Of a DNA stretch of 43,000 bases, positions 42,187 through 43,000 are shown one piece after another. The DNA comes from Bacteroidota bacterium (lineage in GTDB: Bacteria > Bacteroidota > Bacteroidia > Palsa-948). The stretch lies in contig JACQAL010000078.1 in NCBI GenBank assembly GCA_016195025.1, positions 1-43,000 on the forward strand. The letters are read 5' to 3'. Numbering within the stretch: the first letter of the stretch is position 1; each line of letters begins with the position of its first letter. A program made the position numbers and the translations under genes. The notes beneath the pieces are model-generated. The model worked only from the letters and a program-made list of their open reading frames with translations. It searched no databases and had not been told where the DNA came from.

Positions 42187-42308
42187 TAGGACTTACGCAG
42201 AAGTTTAGTGAGTATTGTCATTTCGACCATAGGGAGAAATCTCGTATGTTTGGCACAAAGGAGATTCCTCGCTTCGCTCGGAATGACACCGTTTTGCGTA
42301 AGTCCTAT
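42187..42308. mobile_element. MITE-like element with terminal inverted repeats
   Basis: Ends AGGACTTACGCA and TGCGTAAGTCCT are exact inverted repeats of at least 12 bases. Inside lies a second imperfect inverted repeat: GTCATTTCGA/GGAGAAATCTC on the left and GGAGATTCC/GGAATGAC on the right. It contains no transposase gene. The outer ends look like insertion-sequence termini, so mobilisation in trans is plausible. Confidence 0.65.
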
Positions 42309-42358
42309 TATTATATGTTCATCCCCGCCTTCGGGGCATTGCGGCTCTGCTTCGTGCA

Positions 42359-42607
42359 TTGGCTGAGGCACTCCGCAGGGCAGCAAAATTATTCAAAAAA
42401 CGCGGTTCTCTTAACCGGAAGGCATTTATCCGCATGGCTGAGCCATTCATCCATACGGCTCAGCCATTCAGCCGTATGGAAAAACCACTCATCCACGCGG
42501 CTCAGCCACTCAGCCATACGGAAAAATTATTCAGCCATGTGGCTGAATTTCCAAGCCGCAGGGCTGCCCGGTTCATTGCTTTTCTAACCAAATACAACCA
42601 TAACTAA
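42359..42607 (+). CDS. possible small heptad-repeat protein (array D in frame)
   Basis: 82 aa if started at a TTG; no ATG is available upstream in frame. The frame is exactly in phase with the 21-base array, giving heptads: FIRMAEP, FIHTAQP, FSRMEKP, LIHAAQP, LSHTEKL, FSHVAEF. The ends are Ala/Lys/Arg-rich (LRRAAKLFKKRG; RRAARFIAFLTKYNHN), as in a real amphipathic protein. It stops 15 bases before the ATG at 42623, so the two could be cotranscribed. It may equally be array DNA that happens to stay open. Confidence 0.4.
   Translation: MAEALRRAAKLFKKRGSLNRKAFIRMAEPFIHTAQPFSRMEKPLIHAAQPLSHTEKLFSHVAEFPSRRAARFIAFLTKYNHN
42401..42568. repeat. tandem array D (8 units, exact 21-bp period)
   Basis: Units begin at 42401, 42422, 42443, 42464, 42485, 42506, 42527 and 42548, with no insertions or deletions. 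Two types alternate in the core: CCATTCATCCATACGGCTCAG and CCATTCAGCCGTATGGAAAAA, giving a 42-base higher-order period. The outermost units are more divergent. Confidence 0.9.
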
Positions 42608-42622
42608 AACCAATTTTCAATC

Positions 42623-43000
42623 ATGGCTAACACACGCATCCCCAACAAACCCTCGGAGTTTGCCGCTTATATGGTGAACACCGATAACTACCAACTTGCC
42701 AATAACCGCTACCAGAACTGGGGCTGGACGGGGCAGGAAAGCACTGACTGGCATAACTTCCGCAGCCAGAGCGATACGCTTTACGCGCAGTATGCCGACA
42801 AGCGGCACAAGAACACCGACATTAAAGACCAACTGCTTATTCTGATTAAGAATGTGCTTCGCTACGACCACGATAAAAACACGGGGCATCACCTGCTCGA
42901 TAAAATTGCGCTCAACGGAACGGTGAGCGACTGCGAAACCTTCCGCATTAAGAAAGGAACGCTTTTGCAGGATACCACCCTCACGCGCACTGCCGCGCCC
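42623..43000 (+). CDS. uncharacterised Bacteroidota protein, 5' part (runs off window)
   Basis: The first 126 residues are present and the frame is open at the window end. It has no signal peptide, is helical and rich in aromatic residues: RIPNKPSEFAAYMVNTDNY, WTGQESTDWHNF, LYAQYADKRHKNTDIKDQLL, then DHDKNTGHHLLDKIAL and ETFRIKKGTLL. I recall a widespread Bacteroidota family of this form (conserved Trp, DKR and an IKD-L helix) with unknown function. It lies next to a 21-bp array, as the gene at 6365 does. Confidence 0.7.
   Translation, partial: MANTRIPNKPSEFAAYMVNTDNYQLANNRYQNWGWTGQESTDWHNFRSQSDTLYAQYADKRHKNTDIKDQLLILIKNVLRYDHDKNTGHHLLDKIALNGTVSDCETFRIKKGTLLQDTTLTRTAAP

Larger units (their letters stand above)
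42124..42622. other. intergenic region with MITE-like element and array D
   Basis: It contains a 122-base element with terminal inverted repeats (42187-42308) and a 21-bp tandem array (42401-42568) inside a weak plus-strand frame that ends 15 bases before the next gene. Confidence 0.7.

Noticed and set aside
1-43000. rRNA or tRNA genes
   Set aside because: Reading both strands I saw no tRNA-like cloverleaf consensus or rRNA core sequence. A dedicated tRNA scan would settle this.

Overview
The window comes from a member of the Bacteroidota, probably an uncultured environmental lineage. Four things point there: nine predicted secreted proteins end in type IX secretion (T9SS) sorting domains (eight type A, one gliding/CHU_C type B); -7 promoter elements of the TAnnTTTG form sit upstream of several genes; clear Shine-Dalgarno sequences are scarce; and the housekeeping genes (bamA, uppS, lpxB, surE, recN, recR, FadL) are those of a Gram-negative diderm. 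No rRNA, tRNA, CRISPR array or transposase gene was recognised. No T9SS machinery gene lies here, only cargo.

Layout. 1-5.9 kb: truncated helical-repeat gene, large CHU_C adhesin, RelE-type toxin-antitoxin pair inside a direct repeat, two paralogous T9SS cargo genes with duplicated tails. 5.9-12.3 kb: tandem array A, an unrecognised gene, RCC1-repeat and YadA-like/S74 cargo proteins, a TPR-like helical protein, and a 100-bp promoter-type repeat present twice. 12.3-15.8 kb: bamA and uppS on the minus strand. 15.9-18 kb: a compact exosortase operon (PID-CTERM-like substrate, exosortase, associated membrane protein) followed by another cargo gene. 18.1-25.5 kb: tail-fibre-like repeat protein, array B, two large cargo proteins. 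25.5-30.9 kb: array C, cobalamin riboswitch, BtuB-like TonB receptor, surE, small membrane gene, lpxB. 30.9-37.1 kb, mostly minus strand: small membrane protein, ECF sigma/anti-sigma/Spy-like operon, recN (plus strand), glycosyltransferase fusion, recR. 37.2-43 kb: class IV aminotransferase, FadL, secreted esterase, SGNH-like lipoprotein, MITE-like element, array D and a truncated gene at the edge.

Two layers of repetitive DNA stand out. The first is a set of dispersed palindromic elements (several families) found between genes, inside the variable arms of the riboswitch, and inside coding regions near signal peptides, a plug domain or C-terminal sorting domains, where they stay in frame. The second is four tandem arrays with unrelated sequences that all share a 21-bp period (array A alternates 20 and 21). 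A 21-bp unit encodes a heptad and also equals two turns of B-DNA. Arrays A and D lie next to members of uncharacterised Bacteroidota families. These arrays, the repeated duplication of T9SS gene tails, and 7- or 8-bp tandem repeats in three consecutive signal-peptide coding regions are the least explained signals.
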